Assembly: GCF_025993685.1 (NCBI RefSeq)
Contig: NZ_DAJPEN010000001.1
Span: forward strand, 4,349,268-4,413,267
Reading direction: 5' to 3'
Source of the DNA: Bacteroides mediterraneensis
Lineage (GTDB): Bacteria > Bacteroidota > Bacteroidia > Bacteroidales > Bacteroidaceae
DNA: 64,000 nucleotides
Made by a program: the position numbers and the translations under genes. Every line of letters begins with the position of its first letter. The first letter of the stretch is position 1. Of the stretch, positions 62,613-64,000 are shown one piece after another. Below the pieces are notes generated by a model. The model saw nothing but the letters and a program-made list of their open reading frames with translations, was not told the DNA's origin and ran no database searches.

Positions 62613-63167
62613 ATGGACGAGCAAATAAGACAAATAGGGGAACGCATCCGTGGGTTGCGCGATGCCTTGGAACTGAGTGTGGAAGAAATGGCCGACCGCT
62701 GCGGGCTGCGGGTAGAACAGTATCGTGAGATTGAGTCGGGAGAGTTTGACATTGCCGTCAGCACCTTGCAGCAGATTGCGCGGAAATTTGACATTCCGTT
62801 GGATGTGCTGATGTTCGGGGAAGAGCCCAAGATGAATTCTTATTTTCTGACCCGCTGGGGAACCGGCATCTCGGTGGAACGTACGAAGGCTTACAAATAT
62901 CAGGCACTGGCTTCCGGTTTCCGGAACCGCAAGGCCGATCCTTTTCTGGTAACCGTGGAACCGAAGCCGGAAGATACACCTATTTATTATAATACTCACT
63001 ACGGTCAGGAGTTCAACATGGTGTTGGAAGGCCGGATGTTGCTCAGCATCAATGGAAGAGACCTGATTCTGGAGCAGGGCGACAGCCTTTATTTTGATTC
63101 TTCCCTTCCGCACGGCATGAAGGCCCTCGACGGGAAGGCCGTGAAATTCCTGGCAATTGTAATGTAG
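62613..63167 (+). CDS. XRE-cupin transcriptional regulator
   Basis: A 184-residue regulator with an N-terminal XRE helix-turn-helix (about 6-62: IRGLRDALELSVEEMADRCGLRVEQYREIESGEFDIAVSTL) and a C-terminal cupin (about 110-182: EFNMVLEGRMLLSINGRDLILEQGDSLYFDSSLPHGMKAL), where the cupin binds a small effector. The ATG at 62613 was chosen over a TTG nine codons upstream. A -7 candidate TAAATTTG lies at 62581-62588. It is 21 nt before the acyl-CoA synthetase gene and probably controls it. Confidence 0.9.
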   Translation: MDEQIRQIGERIRGLRDALELSVEEMADRCGLRVEQYREIESGEFDIAVSTLQQIARKFDIPLDVLMFGEEPKMNSYFLTRWGTGISVERTKAYKYQALASGFRNRKADPFLVTVEPKPEDTPIYYNTHYGQEFNMVLEGRMLLSINGRDLILEQGDSLYFDSSLPHGMKALDGKAVKFLAIVM

Positions 63168-63188
63168 AAATTAAGATTGAAGAGATAT

Positions 63189-64000
63189 ATGTTAGAAAGA
63201 TTTGTTGAACAGACACATTTTACCTCGCAGGAGGATTTTATCGCGCATTTTAAGGTAAAGGTGCCGGAGAACTTTAACTTCGGCTATGATGTGGTGGATG
63301 CCTGGGCGGCAGAACGTCCGGAAAAGAAAGCGTTGCTTTGGACCAACGACAAGGGCGAGCACATCCAGTTTACGTATGCGGATTTGAAGAAATATACCGA
63401 TATGGCGGCTTCTTATTTTCAAAGCCTGGGTATCGGGTATGGCGACAAGGTGATGCTGATTCTGAAACGCCGGTATGAGTTCTGGTTTTCCATCATTGCT
63501 TTGCACAAAATCGGGGCCATCACCATTCCGGCCACGCATTTGCTGACCAAGAAAGACATTGTGTACCGTTGCCAGGCGGCGGGTATCAAGGCAATTGTGG
63601 CTGCAGGGGAGCCGGTCATCACGAAACATATTCTGGACGCCATGCCGGAATCGCCGACGGTGGAACGGCTGGTGAGCGTGGGCCCAGAATATCCGGAAGG
63701 TTTTGAAGACTTCCATAAAGGGATGGAAGCGGCACCTCCTTTCGTGCGTCCGGCTCATGTGAATACCAACGACGACATTTCCCTGATGTACTTCACCTCG
63801 GGTACGACCGGTGAGCCGAAGATGGTGGCCCATGATTTCACGTATCCGTTGGGACACATCGCCACGGGATGTTTCTGGCATAACCTCCATGAAGACAGCC
63901 TGCATTTCACTATTGCCGATACGGGATGGGGAAAGGCCGTATGGGGAAAACTCTACGGGCAGATGATTGCGGGGGCCAATATCTTTGTGTACGACCATGA
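63189..64000 (+). CDS. AMP-binding acyl-CoA synthetase, 5' part (runs off the window)
   Basis: The first 270 codons of an acyl- or acetyl-CoA synthetase-like enzyme (ANL superfamily). The AMP-binding P-loop YFTSGTTGEPKMVAHD lies at about residue 201, and IADTGWGKAVWGKLYGQ follows as in medium-chain acyl-CoA and related synthetases. The reading frame is open to the window end, so the C-terminal domain is not seen. It follows the XRE-cupin gene closely. Substrate not predictable from this part. Confidence 0.85.
   Translation, partial: MLERFVEQTHFTSQEDFIAHFKVKVPENFNFGYDVVDAWAAERPEKKALLWTNDKGEHIQFTYADLKKYTDMAASYFQSLGIGYGDKVMLILKRRYEFWFSIIALHKIGAITIPATHLLTKKDIVYRCQAAGIKAIVAAGEPVITKHILDAMPESPTVERLVSVGPEYPEGFEDFHKGMEAAPPFVRPAHVNTNDDISLMYFTSGTTGEPKMVAHDFTYPLGHIATGCFWHNLHEDSLHFTIADTGWGKAVWGKLYGQMIAGANIFVYDH

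Noticed and set aside
1..64000. tRNA, rRNA, insertion sequence or prophage genes
   Set aside because: None recognised on either strand; all long frames are accounted for by chromosomal genes or their shadows.

Overview
This window is a chromosomal segment of a gut-type member of the Bacteroidales, most like Bacteroides or Phocaeicola. The support is the Bacteroidetes promoter signature (TTTG, about 19 bp, TAnnTTTG) before housekeeping genes, a SusC/SusD pair, a one-protein hybrid two-component regulator, many secreted or lipoprotein glycan-active enzymes, and an argR-argG-argC-argD-proC cluster. No tRNA, rRNA, phage, insertion sequence or CRISPR array was seen.

Layout. 1-9.9 kb is mostly housekeeping: an RluB-type pseudouridine synthase with a low-complexity N-terminus, asnS, a small secreted DUF4488 protein, rplM-rpsI-rpsB-tsf, gpmI, rpmH and efp. 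9.9-16.6 kb alternates accessory and core genes: a GH95 fucosidase-type enzyme, rpmE2, fructose-bisphosphate aldolase, a DUF4250 protein, a YgjP-like metallopeptidase and an AraJ-like transporter. 16.6-32.8 kb is a polysaccharide utilisation locus (PUL): hybrid two-component regulator, GH28, GH92, SusD, SusC, an HGSNAT-like acyltransferase and a GH89 alpha-N-acetylglucosaminidase. 33-42 kb holds a MATE exporter, proC, a sialate-O-acetylesterase-like enzyme and the arginine genes argD-argC-argG-GNAT-argR. 42-48 kb has a methyltransferase and a xusABC-like xenosiderophore operon. 48.9-59.3 kb is a second carbohydrate locus, probably for beta-glucan, with a GH16, a multidomain surface lipoprotein, a GH-A/beta-barrel fusion, a DUF6377 regulator and a GH3, but no SusC/SusD. 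59.8-64 kb has proB, a GH109-like oxidoreductase, a DUF6483 protein, an XRE-cupin regulator and the start of an acyl-CoA synthetase gene that runs off the window.

Two items stand out. The first is a 1,044-residue protein (51609-54743) that appears to join a clan GH-A glycosidase to an outer-membrane beta-barrel, in a locus with no SusC/SusD. The second is a family of three intergenic arrays (12438-12525, 35559-35668, 59549-59658). Each is made of degenerate palindromic units at an exact 22-bp period, and each lies 5' of a secreted carbohydrate-active enzyme at a border with a core gene.

Start codons were moved downstream where a signal peptide or family length demanded it. Functions rest on motif and family recognition by eye, not on database searches.
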